NCBI GenBank assembly: GCA_963743785.1
Contig: CAVURD010000016.1
Span: forward strand, 1 to 64,000
Length of the DNA stretch: 64,000 nucleotides
Reading direction: 5' to 3'
From: Bog-473 sp963743785
GTDB taxonomy: Bacteria > Actinomycetota > Acidimicrobiia > Acidimicrobiales > RAAP-2
The notes under the pieces were generated by a model that had not been told where the DNA came from, ran no database searches, and saw only the letters and a program-made list of their open reading frames with translations. Positions 26,762-35,472 of this stretch are shown in pieces; the first letter of the stretch is position 1; every line of letters begins with the position of its first letter. A program made the position numbers and the translations under genes.

Positions 26762-26926
26762 CTACTTCAGTCGCAGTACCCCCCGTCGCAACGAAGCAAG
26801 CACTGTACGGAGTGAGCGCACGGTTCGAAGGGACCTCGATCCCCGAGGAATGCGCGCGGAAACCTCGAGTTCCTGCGCCCGCTCCAGCTGGACGATTTGA
26901 GCCAGGGCGTAGTTCAAGGTCTGCAT
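26762..26926 (-). CDS. Small basic protein (54 residues), unknown function
   Basis: Starts at ATG 26926 with GGAAGGAGA seven bases upstream. The product begins MQTLNYALAQIVQLERAQEL, a helical start, and ends Arg/Ser/Leu-rich (LRTVRSLRTV). Short actinobacterial proteins with a similar start are known but uncharacterised. The strong ribosome-binding site is the main support. An in-frame extension upstream to 27070 is possible but less likely. Confidence 0.6.
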   Translation of the reverse strand: MQTLNYALAQIVQLERAQELEVSARIPRGSRSLRTVRSLRTVLASLRRGVLRLK

Positions 26927-27108
26927 GGCGTCTCCTTCCTCTCGGGCGTTGCCACGTTGGCGAAGCGTTCCATGGAGGTGTGACGGGTCGGGCACCTCAG
27001 ACTCATCGCGAAGCGAGGAAATGATCCCTGAGCTGCAGAAACACTTGGTCACTGGCTGCGAAGAACCCACCCTGCTGATCTCGTTGGGGTCTGGTAAACC
27101 CTTCGACC

Positions 27109-28086
27109 ATGCGTGTCCTCGTCACCGGAAGCTCGGGGCATCTCGGACGAGCTCTCGTCCGAGTCCTGAAGTCTGAGGGCTACGAGGTCATCGGCCTCGA
27201 CCTCCTCGCCTCGGCAGAAACGGACGCAGTCGGATCGATCACCGACCGCTCGCTCGTCCGGCGCTGCATGGCAGAGGTGGGAGCGGTCATCCACACGGCT
27301 ACCCTCCACAAACCCCACGTCGGCACGCACAGTCGCCAGGAGTTCGTCGACACGAATGTCACGGGCACGCTCTCCCTCCTGGAAGAGGCAGCAGAGGCCG
27401 GGGTCGGCTGTTTCGTCGTGACCAGTACGACGAGCGTCTTCGGGCGGTCGCTCGTCCCGTCGCCGGGCGCGCCGGCTTCATGGATCACCGAGGATGTCGT
27501 CCCGCTGTCCAAGAACATCTATGGCGCGACCAAGATTGCCGCAGAGGAGCTCGGGCAACTCTTCCATCTCGACCACGGGCTGCCCTGCATCATCTTGCGG
27601 ACCTCCCGCTTCTTCCCCGAGGCCGACGACAATCCCGAGATGCGGGACACCTACGTCGACGCCAATATCAAGGTCAACGAGCTTCTCTACCGCAGGGTCG
27701 ACATCGAGGACGTGGTCAGCGCCCATCTCACCGCTCTGCGCCAAGGGAGCTCGATCGGGTTCGGTCGTTACATCATCAGCGCCACGACGCCGTTCGCCCG
27801 CGGCGACCTGGCTGAGCTGCGGTCAGATGCGCCGTTGGTGGTACGCCGGTTGTTCCCGGAATGCGAGGACATCTACGCCCGCCGTGACTGGCGGCTCTTC
27901 CCGAGCATCGAGCGTGTCTACGTGAACACACATGCACACGACGAGCTCGGATGGTCACCCCGCTACGACTTCCGGCATGCCCTGGCCTGCCTCCAGGCCG
28001 GCACCGACCCGAGAAGCCCATTGGCCGTCGAGATCGGGGCCAAGGGCTACCACGCCACCTCTACCTATCCATACACGCAGGGCTGA
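27109..28086 (+). CDS. NAD-dependent epimerase/dehydratase (extended SDR)
   Basis: 325 residues. Rossmann motif TGSSGHLG at the N-terminus, acidic residue after the second strand (GLDLLAS), catalytic Ser/Thr in VTSTTSVFG and YGATK (YxxxK). Typical of nucleotide-sugar epimerases and related reductases; the substrate is not evident. No good Shine-Dalgarno precedes ATG 27109. It lies in the accessory patch with no sugar-pathway neighbours. Confidence 0.9.
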   Translation: MRVLVTGSSGHLGRALVRVLKSEGYEVIGLDLLASAETDAVGSITDRSLVRRCMAEVGAVIHTATLHKPHVGTHSRQEFVDTNVTGTLSLLEEAAEAGVGCFVVTSTTSVFGRSLVPSPGAPASWITEDVVPLSKNIYGATKIAAEELGQLFHLDHGLPCIILRTSRFFPEADDNPEMRDTYVDANIKVNELLYRRVDIEDVVSAHLTALRQGSSIGFGRYIISATTPFARGDLAELRSDAPLVVRRLFPECEDIYARRDWRLFPSIERVYVNTHAHDELGWSPRYDFRHALACLQAGTDPRSPLAVEIGAKGYHATSTYPYTQG

Positions 28087-28273
28087 TTCAATCGCGACGA
28101 CCGGACTTCGAGACATTCGGTGTCAGATGGCCGCTTGGTCCATCACTCGGGAGTACTGCTCGCCTGCCGCTCAGCCCGGATCGGCCTAAAGTTCGCAACG
28201 ACTCCGAGCCGGCCCGTTCCTGATGGTGGGTTTCGGCAGAATAAGGGAGTCGTTGGTCCAGAAGGAGAAGGCG

Positions 28274-28696
28274 ATGCGATTCAACCACATGGAGTTGACC
28301 TTTCCGATCGGAAGCCTCACCGGGGAGTTTCGTGAGGAGATTGACGCTTTCTATTCCTCCATCTTCGGATGGACTGCGCTGGACACCGAAGTGGTCGGGC
28401 AGTCGTGTCATTTGCTATTCCCCGACCCCGACCAGTTCATCCTCCTGGCCGAGAGCACCAAGCCCATGAACTCGCCCGGCTACGACCACCTCGGTTTGTT
28501 GCAGGACACACGCGAGGAAGTCGATGGCCTGCTCGTTGCGTGCGAGCGCTACGCCGACAAGGACGACCGAGTCAAGATTGTGCGCTACGACGATCTCGTT
28601 TATCCCGAATTGACGGTGCACGCCTTCTACGTCAAGTACCTGTTGCCGATCTACTTTGACGTCCAGAGCATGGAGCGGCCGCCCACCGAGGACTGA
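28274..28696 (+). CDS. VOC/glyoxalase-fold protein
   Basis: About 140 residues from ATG 28274 (GAAGGAGAAGG upstream). MRFNHMELTFPIGSL opens the fold, followed by IDAFYSSIFGWTALD and the second half GYDHLGLLQDTREEVDGLL. A His and Glu in metal-ligand positions are plausible, but the substrate is unknown. It follows the epimerase by 190 bases. Confidence 0.85.
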   Translation: MRFNHMELTFPIGSLTGEFREEIDAFYSSIFGWTALDTEVVGQSCHLLFPDPDQFILLAESTKPMNSPGYDHLGLLQDTREEVDGLLVACERYADKDDRVKIVRYDDLVYPELTVHAFYVKYLLPIYFDVQSMERPPTED

Positions 28697-28753
28697 CCAT
28701 CACATCGTCGCGTCGCTGAACGTTCTTCGCCGGGTGTCGATCGCGCTCGACGG

Positions 28754-28786
28754 TGGCACGGGGGTTCGAGCCCGTGGTGGGTGCTC
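28754..28786 (+). other. Hairpin resembling a tRNA T-arm and 3' end
   Basis: GCACGGGGGTTCGAGCCCGT followed by GGTGGGTGCTC resembles the 3' end of the tRNA-Glu gene at 24.7 kb, in the same orientation, but with several differences and an 8-base loop. It could be a decayed attachment site or simply a terminator between convergent genes. Confidence 0.3.
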
Positions 28787-28807
28787 TCGCCACGGCGGGC
28801 TCACACC

Positions 28808-29626
28808 TCAGGATTTGCCGCCTTCGTACACCTCGGTGAAGAGGCCACCTTGGGCCGCCTCGGCGCCGGACCTCCCGCCGCCTCGACCGCGCAGCACAAA
28901 GGCGATACCGACGGCGAGCACGGCTCCGGCGATCGGACCGGCCGCATAGACCCAGTACCCGGTGAAGGTGGTCGAGACCAGGTCGGGCCCGAAAGTGCGG
29001 GCCGGGTTCATGGAAGCCCCCGAGATGGGGCTGCCCCACAGACCGGCCAGGGCGATGTAGCCCCCGACCCCGAAGGCACCGATAATGCCGATGTTCTGGG
29101 CACCGGAGGCCGTGCCCAGGATCACGCTGACCAGTCCCACCGTCAAGATCAGCTCCATCCAGAAGGCCGCCAGATGGGAGTAGCCGTGGGCGGGATAGTT
29201 GGAGCCGTAGGTGGCCGATACGTTGACGACGGCGTGCAGGAAGAGGGCGGCCAAAGTGGCGCCGATCAGCTGCGCCACGACGTAACCGGGCACCCGCCGC
29301 CACGGGAAGTCGCGGCGCAGGGCGAAGGCGATGCTGACGGCAGGGTTCAGGTGCGCGCCCGACACCTTGCCCATGAACAAGATGATGGCCATGACCATCA
29401 GTCCCGGCGCCACCACGGCGGCCTGGCGGCTGATCACGCCCGGAAAGGCGTGGCTCATCATGCCGGCACCGGCGGCCACCAGGACGAGGAAGAACGTGCC
29501 GAGCAGCTCGGAGGACAAGCGCCGCCACCCCTGACGTGGATCATTGAAGTTGTTGATGCGCTCGATGACGCCCTGCTCGTAGCGGGTCAGCACGCCTTCG
29601 GTCGGGAGTTCCTGCTCGGGGCTCAT
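28808..29626 (-). CDS. MIP-family aquaporin/glycerol channel
   Basis: About 272 residues, six helices and two canonical pore boxes, GAHLNPAVS and ASMNPARTFGP. The long hydrophilic N-terminus (about 40 residues) is unusual for small aquaporins. Start taken at ATG 29626 with GGTGAGG just upstream; GTG 29632 is an alternative. Likely conducts water or small neutral solutes, in keeping with the trehalase-like and SDR genes upstream on the same strand. Confidence 0.92.
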   Translation of the reverse strand: MSPEQELPTEGVLTRYEQGVIERINNFNDPRQGWRRLSSELLGTFFLVLVAAGAGMMSHAFPGVISRQAAVVAPGLMVMAIILFMGKVSGAHLNPAVSIAFALRRDFPWRRVPGYVVAQLIGATLAALFLHAVVNVSATYGSNYPAHGYSHLAAFWMELILTVGLVSVILGTASGAQNIGIIGAFGVGGYIALAGLWGSPISGASMNPARTFGPDLVSTTFTGYWVYAAGPIAGAVLAVGIAFVLRGRGGGRSGAEAAQGGLFTEVYEGGKS

Positions 29627-29628
29627 GG

Positions 29629-29886
29629 TCACCTCACCCAGCGCTGAACGTCAGAAGGGGTTGCGGAACGGGTCGAACCGACCAGCCCTCGGCCCAGCCG
29701 GAAGGATTCACCGGCTGGCGGCCGTGTGCCGGGCGTCGTGGTCGTCGGCTGGGCGAGCAAGGCCTGGGCGCCGTCGCCGGAAAAGCACGAGCCGTGGATG
29801 ACCGCGGTGGTCGGCCCGGCCGCCCCGGAAGGTCGAAGGCCGTCGAAGGCCGTGAACTTGATGTTGGGTGCGGCGCTCCGGCCCAC
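29629..29886 (-). CDS. Possible small hypothetical protein
   Basis: 85 residues between the SDR and aquaporin genes on their strand, starting 19 bases after the SDR stop and ending just before the aquaporin start. The composition (Pro/Thr/Gly-rich) and absence of a recognised family make this uncertain; it may be only a GC-rich open frame. Confidence 0.3.
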   Translation of the reverse strand: MGRSAAPNIKFTAFDGLRPSGAAGPTTAVIHGSCFSGDGAQALLAQPTTTTPGTRPPAGESFRLGRGLVGSTRSATPSDVQRWVR

Positions 29887-29904
29887 GGGTCGTCCGGCTC
29901 CCGC

Positions 29905-30681
29905 TCAGAGCCCGGGGCTGCTCTGCATGATGCCCCCGTCGGCGAAGATCGTGGTGGCGGTGATGTAGCTCGCTCCGCCGCCGGCCAGGAAGGCCACGAC
30001 GCTGCCGATTTCAGCGGGCTCGGCCATACGCCCGATCGGGATCGCCGCGTCCAGCTTGGCCAGCAGGGTCGGGTCGGCCGCCGTAGACGCGTTGATCGGG
30101 GTGTCGACCGCGCCCGGTCCCACGCCGGTCACCGTGATCCCGTGCGGGGCCAGCTCGACGCCTGCGCAACGCGTCAGCATGCGCATCCCACCCTTGGATA
30201 GGCAGTAGGCCGTGTTGCCGGGCATGGGCCAGTCCTCATGGACCGAGGTCATGTTGATGATCCGACCTCCGCCACCCTGCGCGATCATCTGCTTGGCCGC
30301 CACCTGCGTACCGAAGAAGGCGCTCTTGAGGTTCACCCCGAGAACGAACTCGTATTCCTTCTCCGTGGTGTCGAGCACCGAGGTCCGGGTCTCGACGCCC
30401 GCATTGTTCACCATGATGTCGAGCCGGCCGAAGGTCTTGACGGCCGAGTCCACCAGCCGCTGCAGGTCCTCGACCTTGCTCACGTCGGCATCGACGCCGA
30501 TGGCCTGGTCGCCGAGGGCCTCGACCTGGCGCTCCAGGTCCTCGGTGGCGGCGGGATTGCTCACGTAGTCGATGACCACGTTCGCCCCGTCACCGGCCAG
30601 CGCCAGGACGACGGCCTTGCCGATGCCGCTGTTGCCGCCGGTGACGATGGCCACCTTTCCTTTGAGTGCATCCGTGGCCAT
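29905..30681 (-). CDS. Short-chain dehydrogenase/reductase (glucose 1-dehydrogenase-like)
   Basis: 258 residues. Cofactor motif VTGGNSGIGKAV, NNAG in LDIMVNNAGVET, catalytic Ser in NMTSVHE and YCLSK (Tyr, Lys), C-terminal IFADGG. Closest in style to glucose 1-dehydrogenases and general-stress SDRs. Substrate is not provable. Located downstream of the GH15 gene, possibly acting on released glucose; this link is inferred. Confidence 0.92.
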   Translation of the reverse strand: MATDALKGKVAIVTGGNSGIGKAVVLALAGDGANVVIDYVSNPAATEDLERQVEALGDQAIGVDADVSKVEDLQRLVDSAVKTFGRLDIMVNNAGVETRTSVLDTTEKEYEFVLGVNLKSAFFGTQVAAKQMIAQGGGGRIINMTSVHEDWPMPGNTAYCLSKGGMRMLTRCAGVELAPHGITVTGVGPGAVDTPINASTAADPTLLAKLDAAIPIGRMAEPAEIGSVVAFLAGGGASYITATTIFADGGIMQSSPGL

Positions 30682-30780
30682 GGGGCCACCTCCTCTTCTC
30701 TCTCTTTGACGGGGGGCGCCGGCACTGGCCGCCGACGCACCTCATGGGATCTACCTCTGAAGCCGTGCTCCTTGTCGCCT

Positions 30781-32637
30781 CTAGGGAGCTGCCTCCTCTG
30801 CCTCGATGAGGCGCGAGACCGCTTCGATCAGGGCGAGGTGGGTGAAAGCCTGAGGAAAGTTCCCGAGGTGCTCACCGGTCGCCGCGTCGATCTCCTCGGC
30901 GTAGAGCTGCAACGGGCTGGCGAATGACAGCAGCTTCTTGCACAATGCCCTGGCGCGATCGAGCTCGCCGATCATGGCCAGGGCGGTGACGAGCCAGAAC
31001 GAGCAGATGGTGAAGGTGCCCTCCTTGCCCTCAAACCCGGTATCGGTGCTGTCCACCTTGTAGCGCAGCACGAGGTCGTCCTCGGTCAGTTCGTCGGCGA
31101 TGGCCAGAACGGTGTTCCGCACCCGCTCGTCATCGGGGGGCAGGAAGCCCATGATCGGGATGAGGAGCAATGACGCGTCGAGTTCGTCGTTGCCGTAGTG
31201 CTGCCGGAACCGGCCTCGCTCGTCCACTCCCTTGTCGAGGATGTCCGCCTTGAGGTCGTCGGCCGCCTGCTGCCATTTCTGCGCCCGATCGTCATGTCCC
31301 CGCTGAGCGGCGAGGTCCGTCCCCCGGTCCATGGCCACCCAGCACAGCACCTTGGACGCCGTGAAGTGCTCGGGATCACCCCGGATCTCCCAGATGCCCT
31401 GGTCCGGATCTCCCTGGTGTTCAATGGCGGCCTCGACCAGGCTGGCGAGCCCCTCCCAGGTGGTCGGGGCGATCTGAGCCGCGCCCTGGCGAAGCTGCGT
31501 GTCCACCGCGTCGAGCACCATGCCCCACACGTCGTTCTGCTTCTGGTCCCACGCACCGTTGCCGACCCGGACGGGAGCGGCCCCGTCGTATCCGGTCAGA
31601 TGGTCGAGGGTGTGCTCGGTGAGATCGCGCTCGCCCCCGATGCCGTACATGATCTGCAATCCCCATCCCGCGCCCGGGCTGGGCCCGCCCACCGCTTCCA
31701 GGACGAAGGCGAAGTACTCGAGGGCCTCCCATTCGAAGCCGAGCCGGTACAGCGACCGCAGCATGAAGGCGGAGTCCCGGATCCAGGTGAATCGGTAGTC
31801 CCAGTTCCGGGCTCCTCCAGGCGTCTCGGGCAATGACGTCGTCGACGCCGCCATGATGGCGCCGGTCGGCGCATAGCTGAGCCCCTTCAAGGTCAAGGCA
31901 CTGCGTTCGAGGTAGGGCCGCCATGGGTGGTCCGGGAATTTGCCGGCACCAAGCCAATCCCGCCAGAAGGCGACGGTGGATGCCAGCTCGCCGACGGCTT
32001 GGTCCTGGGTGGTCGGGCCGGATCCCTCCCACGAGAGCGCCACGAAGCAGGACTCCCCCGCCTCCAAGGTGGTCCGCCCGTAGCTCCGTGCACCCACCGT
32101 GCCGAGCGTGATCGAACTCGTCAGGGTCAGCGATGGGCCCTCGCCGGTGCTACGTGAGCTCATCGACTGATATTCGGCCTCGTCGTACTCCCAGGTCACC
32201 ATGGTGGTCCCGTAGTCGAGCAGCGGTATGCAATTCGTGACGACCTCGACTCTTCCCCCGATGCAGGTTGCCAGGCGGACCAGGTTGCCGACCGCCGCCG
32301 AGTCGCTCGGAGCGCGCCGATATTGTGCCCGCCTCCCCTCCCGGCGCGCCGGTCCGATCGAAAGGAAGTCCTGGACCAGGAGCCATCCGTTGGGGGTGTG
32401 CCACGTGGTCTCCATGACCATCGTCCCCGGGAGGTACCTTCGCTGGTGGGGCACGTGCGTGTTCGATGGCCCGAGTCGGAAGCTTCCCGCGGTGCGGTCG
32501 AGCAACGCGCCGAAGATGCTGGGCGCATCGGGCCGGGGCAGGCACATCCATTCGATCGAACCGTCCGGCGCGATCAGGCAACTGTTCTCACAGTCCGAGA
32601 TGAACCCGTAGTCCGCGATGGGTGGGAAAGAACTCAT
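30781..32637 (-). CDS. Glycoside hydrolase family 15 protein (trehalase/glucoamylase-like)
   Basis: 618 residues from ATG 32637 (GGAG upstream). The N-terminal PPIADYGFISDCENSCLIAP and GSIEWMCLPRPDAPSIF are hallmarks of the actinobacterial GH15 trehalase-like group; the (alpha/alpha)6 barrel has RNWDYRFTWIRDSAFMLRSL and the acid motif in the late FTICSFWLVTALAMIG region. Mycobacterial members hydrolyse trehalose. The open frame extends upstream to 32904 but the family start and ribosome-binding site favour 32637. Cytoplasmic. Confidence 0.93.
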   Translation of the reverse strand: MSSFPPIADYGFISDCENSCLIAPDGSIEWMCLPRPDAPSIFGALLDRTAGSFRLGPSNTHVPHQRRYLPGTMVMETTWHTPNGWLLVQDFLSIGPARREGRRAQYRRAPSDSAAVGNLVRLATCIGGRVEVVTNCIPLLDYGTTMVTWEYDEAEYQSMSSRSTGEGPSLTLTSSITLGTVGARSYGRTTLEAGESCFVALSWEGSGPTTQDQAVGELASTVAFWRDWLGAGKFPDHPWRPYLERSALTLKGLSYAPTGAIMAASTTSLPETPGGARNWDYRFTWIRDSAFMLRSLYRLGFEWEALEYFAFVLEAVGGPSPGAGWGLQIMYGIGGERDLTEHTLDHLTGYDGAAPVRVGNGAWDQKQNDVWGMVLDAVDTQLRQGAAQIAPTTWEGLASLVEAAIEHQGDPDQGIWEIRGDPEHFTASKVLCWVAMDRGTDLAAQRGHDDRAQKWQQAADDLKADILDKGVDERGRFRQHYGNDELDASLLLIPIMGFLPPDDERVRNTVLAIADELTEDDLVLRYKVDSTDTGFEGKEGTFTICSFWLVTALAMIGELDRARALCKKLLSFASPLQLYAEEIDAATGEHLGNFPQAFTHLALIEAVSRLIEAEEAAP

Positions 32638-32884
32638 CTGCTCTCCGTTCCGAGTCGCACCCTCATGGGCACGCTCTCGAGTGTGACCGCTCCGGTCTCT
32701 GAGTCTGGGACGACTGCCCGGCCATTTCCTTCGGCTTCCTTCGGCGCATTGAAGGTCACGCTTCCCGAGTCCGGTGTCCACACCGACATGGGACGCCCCG
32801 GCCTCCCCGCCCCCGCTTTCAACCGGGCGCGACCGCGAAGGTTCAGCCCCGATTGAGAGCGCGTGGTCCGGAGCAGCGAGCCCC

Positions 32885-34285
32885 TCATGATGGTTTCTGC
32901 TCAATCGGGCGCTCAGGTGGTGCGACCGCCTCGTACACCGGGAACTGACTGGGTTGGACCACCCGGAGGACCGAATCGGGCAGGCTCAGGTCGCCGCCGG
33001 TGTGCGAGACGCTGAATTCCCGCTCGGCTCGGCCCCGCCCGATCATGGAGCGGAGCCAGTGCATCAGGGTGCTCAGCCGATTGGCGAAGCCGGTCAGGAA
33101 GGCCAGGTGGACGAACATCCAGACCAACCACCCGGCGAAGCCGCTGAGCCGGATGCCCTTCACACTGACGACGGCCCGGAAGCGACCGATGGTGGCCACA
33201 CTGCCGAGGTCCCGGTAGGTGAACGGCTTGGTGTCCTTGCCCTTCAGCCGCCGCAGCACCGTATTGGCCGAATGGAGGCCGCCCTGCATGGCCACTTCGG
33301 CCACCCCGGGCAAATTGTTGAGGCTGGCCATGTCTCCCACGGCGAAGACCTCGGGATGCCCGGGCAGGGTCAGATCGGGCAACACGCTGATGCGCCCGGC
33401 CCGGTCCACCTCGGCCCCGCAGGCCTCGGCCAGCAGGCCGGCCAAGGGCGACGCCTGCACCCCGGCCGCCCAGATAGTGGTGCGCGCCTCGATGCGCGAT
33501 GTGGCCTCCTTGCCTTGGACGTCGACCCCCGACGCGTCGACGCCGACGACACGGGATTCCATCTGCATATCGACTCCCAGATATTCGAGCGTTTTGGCCG
33601 TCTTGATCGACAGCTTGTCCCCGAACGTGGCCAAGGGTTCGGTACCGCCATCGACCAGGACCACCCGGACGGACGACGCATCGAAGGTGCGGAATTCGCG
33701 ACGCAGGCTTCTGGTGGCCAGCTCGCGTATCTGGCCGGCCAACTCGACCCCGGTCGGGCCAGCGCCGACCACCACGATGGTGAGCCAGTGCTCCTTCTCT
33801 GTGGGATCGGTGATCATCTCGGCCACCTCGAAGGCGCCCAGAATGCGCCGGCGCAATTCGAGGGCATCGTCGAGGGTCTTCATGCCCGGGGCATGTAACG
33901 CGAACTGATCGTTGCCGAAGTAGGACTGCTTGACCCCGGCGGCCACGATCAAGCTGTCGTACGGATACTCGACCGGTTGATGTCCGAAGGCGTTGGCATG
34001 CACAACCTTGCCCTCGAGATCGAAATCGGTCACCTCGGCCAATTGCACCCGCACGTTCTTGGACTTGCGGACGATGTGCCGCAGCGCGGGCGCGATCTGG
34101 CCGGGGGACAGCAGCCCGGTGGCCGTCTGATAGAGCAACGGCTGGAAGAGATGGTGGTTTCGCCGGTCGATGAGGGTGACATCGACATCTTCCCCGCTGA
34201 GCAGCCGGGTAGCGGGCAGGCCGCCGAAACCACCCCCGACGATGACGACACGGTGGCGCTGACCGGGCCCTCTGGTCGTCTCCAT
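32885..34285 (-). CDS. ndh: Type II NADH dehydrogenase (NDH-2)
   Basis: About 466 residues. First Rossmann motif VVIVGGGFGGLPA binds FAD, second IVVVGAGPTGVELAG binds NADH; the C-terminal amphipathic/hydrophobic part (GWLVWMFVHLAFLTGF) anchors it to the membrane. Passes electrons from NADH to quinone without pumping protons. Start taken at ATG 34285; GTG 34306 is seven codons upstream. It lies directly downstream of the cyd operon on the same strand, supplying quinol to cytochrome bd. A sequence element upstream is shared with the cyd operon. Confidence 0.94.
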   Translation of the reverse strand: METTRGPGQRHRVVIVGGGFGGLPATRLLSGEDVDVTLIDRRNHHLFQPLLYQTATGLLSPGQIAPALRHIVRKSKNVRVQLAEVTDFDLEGKVVHANAFGHQPVEYPYDSLIVAAGVKQSYFGNDQFALHAPGMKTLDDALELRRRILGAFEVAEMITDPTEKEHWLTIVVVGAGPTGVELAGQIRELATRSLRREFRTFDASSVRVVLVDGGTEPLATFGDKLSIKTAKTLEYLGVDMQMESRVVGVDASGVDVQGKEATSRIEARTTIWAAGVQASPLAGLLAEACGAEVDRAGRISVLPDLTLPGHPEVFAVGDMASLNNLPGVAEVAMQGGLHSANTVLRRLKGKDTKPFTYRDLGSVATIGRFRAVVSVKGIRLSGFAGWLVWMFVHLAFLTGFANRLSTLMHWLRSMIGRGRAEREFSVSHTGGDLSLPDSVLRVVQPSQFPVYEAVAPPERPIEQKPS

Positions 34286-34358
34286 GGTTTCGTCCCTGGT
34301 CGTCACGTCGGATGCACGCTCCGGTTCACTCTATGAACATAAGAAAACGGCGTCACAT

Positions 34359-34385
34359 CTGCATCACCCACAACGGATGACATTG
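34359..34385 (-). promoter_or_regulatory. 27-base element upstream of ndh, shared with cydD
   Basis: Matches 40683-40709 at 23 of 27 bases in the same orientation, with the core TGTGGGTGATGCAG identical. Located about 75 bases before the ndh start. Possible common operator for respiratory genes. Confidence 0.4.
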
Positions 34386-34416
34386 CTCCGCCTGCCTCTG
34401 TCACCCGCAGGAGCAG

Positions 34417-35463
34417 TCACGTCTCTACCTGGGCCGACTGGCGGGTTGGTCCGCTCCGGTCCGAGGTGGCTGGGCTGGGCGGGGACTGCAGCCGGGCCTT
34501 GAAGACGTGGAAGGTCCAGCCCTGGTAGACGAGCACGAGGGGGAAGAACACGGCGGCCACCACGGTCATCACCTGCAGCGAATAGGAGCCGGCGGCGGAG
34601 TTGGCAATGGTGAGGTTGTAGGCCGTGTTCGTCGAGGACACGAAGACCCGAGGGGCCAGGTCGAACAACAGGGATCCCATCACGCTGGCCATGCCGAGGG
34701 AAGCGGCGGCGAAGGTCCAGCCCTGGTAGCCCGCCTCGGCCGCCCAGGCGGCGGCAATGACGGCCAGGACGGCCAGGGCGTCCAAGGGGTTGGGCACGAA
34801 GCCGCCGCCCAGGGTGGCGTGGCTCCAGATGACGAAGCCGATCGTGACGGCAGCCGCGAGCCAGCCCAGCCGGCCGGCCAAGCGGGTGACCCGCTCGTTC
34901 AGGTCGCCCGTCGTCTTGAGGCTCAAGAAGGACGCTCCGAGCAGGAGGGCGATCACCGTGATGGTCAGCCCGGTGTAGAGAGCGAAGGGCTGCAGGAGCT
35001 GGAGAAAAGTGCCGGTGTAGTTGTGGGACTGGTTGATCGGCAGTCCGTGCAGCATGTCGCCAAAGGCGGTGCCGAGTAGGAACGGGACGAGCAGGCTGCC
35101 CACCGTGAGCGACCAGCGCCACAGGGTGCGCCAGCGCGGATTGTCGATCTTGCGGTTGTACTCGAAGGAGACTCCCCGGACCATGAGGGCCACCAGCACC
35201 ACCACCATGACCAGATAGAAGGTGGAGAACGTGGTGGCGTACCAGGCCGGGAAGGCAGCGAACATGGCGGCGCCCGCCACTATGAGCCAGACCTCGTTGC
35301 CGTCCCAGTGGGGACCGATGGAATTCACCGTGATGCGACGCTCGACGTCGGACCGGGACACGAATGAGTGCAGCATCCCGACCCCGAAGTCGAATCCTTC
35401 CAGCACGAAGAACCCGACCCAGAAGACGGCGATGATGAAGAACCAGAGATTGTTCAGATGCAT
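34417..35463 (-). CDS. cydB: Cytochrome bd oxidase subunit II
   Basis: 348 residues, eight or nine helices. FWVGFFVLEGFDFGVGMLH at the N-terminus and NEVWLIVAGAAMFAAFPAWYA are the CydB signature. With CydA it forms the quinol:O2 oxidoreductase used at low oxygen or under inhibitor stress. Begins ten bases after the cydA stop. Confidence 0.96.
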   Translation of the reverse strand: MHLNNLWFFIIAVFWVGFFVLEGFDFGVGMLHSFVSRSDVERRITVNSIGPHWDGNEVWLIVAGAAMFAAFPAWYATTFSTFYLVMVVVLVALMVRGVSFEYNRKIDNPRWRTLWRWSLTVGSLLVPFLLGTAFGDMLHGLPINQSHNYTGTFLQLLQPFALYTGLTITVIALLLGASFLSLKTTGDLNERVTRLAGRLGWLAAAVTIGFVIWSHATLGGGFVPNPLDALAVLAVIAAAWAAEAGYQGWTFAAASLGMASVMGSLLFDLAPRVFVSSTNTAYNLTIANSAAGSYSLQVMTVVAAVFFPLVLVYQGWTFHVFKARLQSPPSPATSDRSGPTRQSAQVET

Positions 35464-35472
35464 GCCAGCCTC

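Noticed and set aside
34309..34416. Rex or CRP-type operator at the ndh/cyd control regions
   Set aside because: Neither TTGTGAA-N4-TTCACAA nor TGTGA-N6-TCACA is present; only the unassigned 27-base element is seen.
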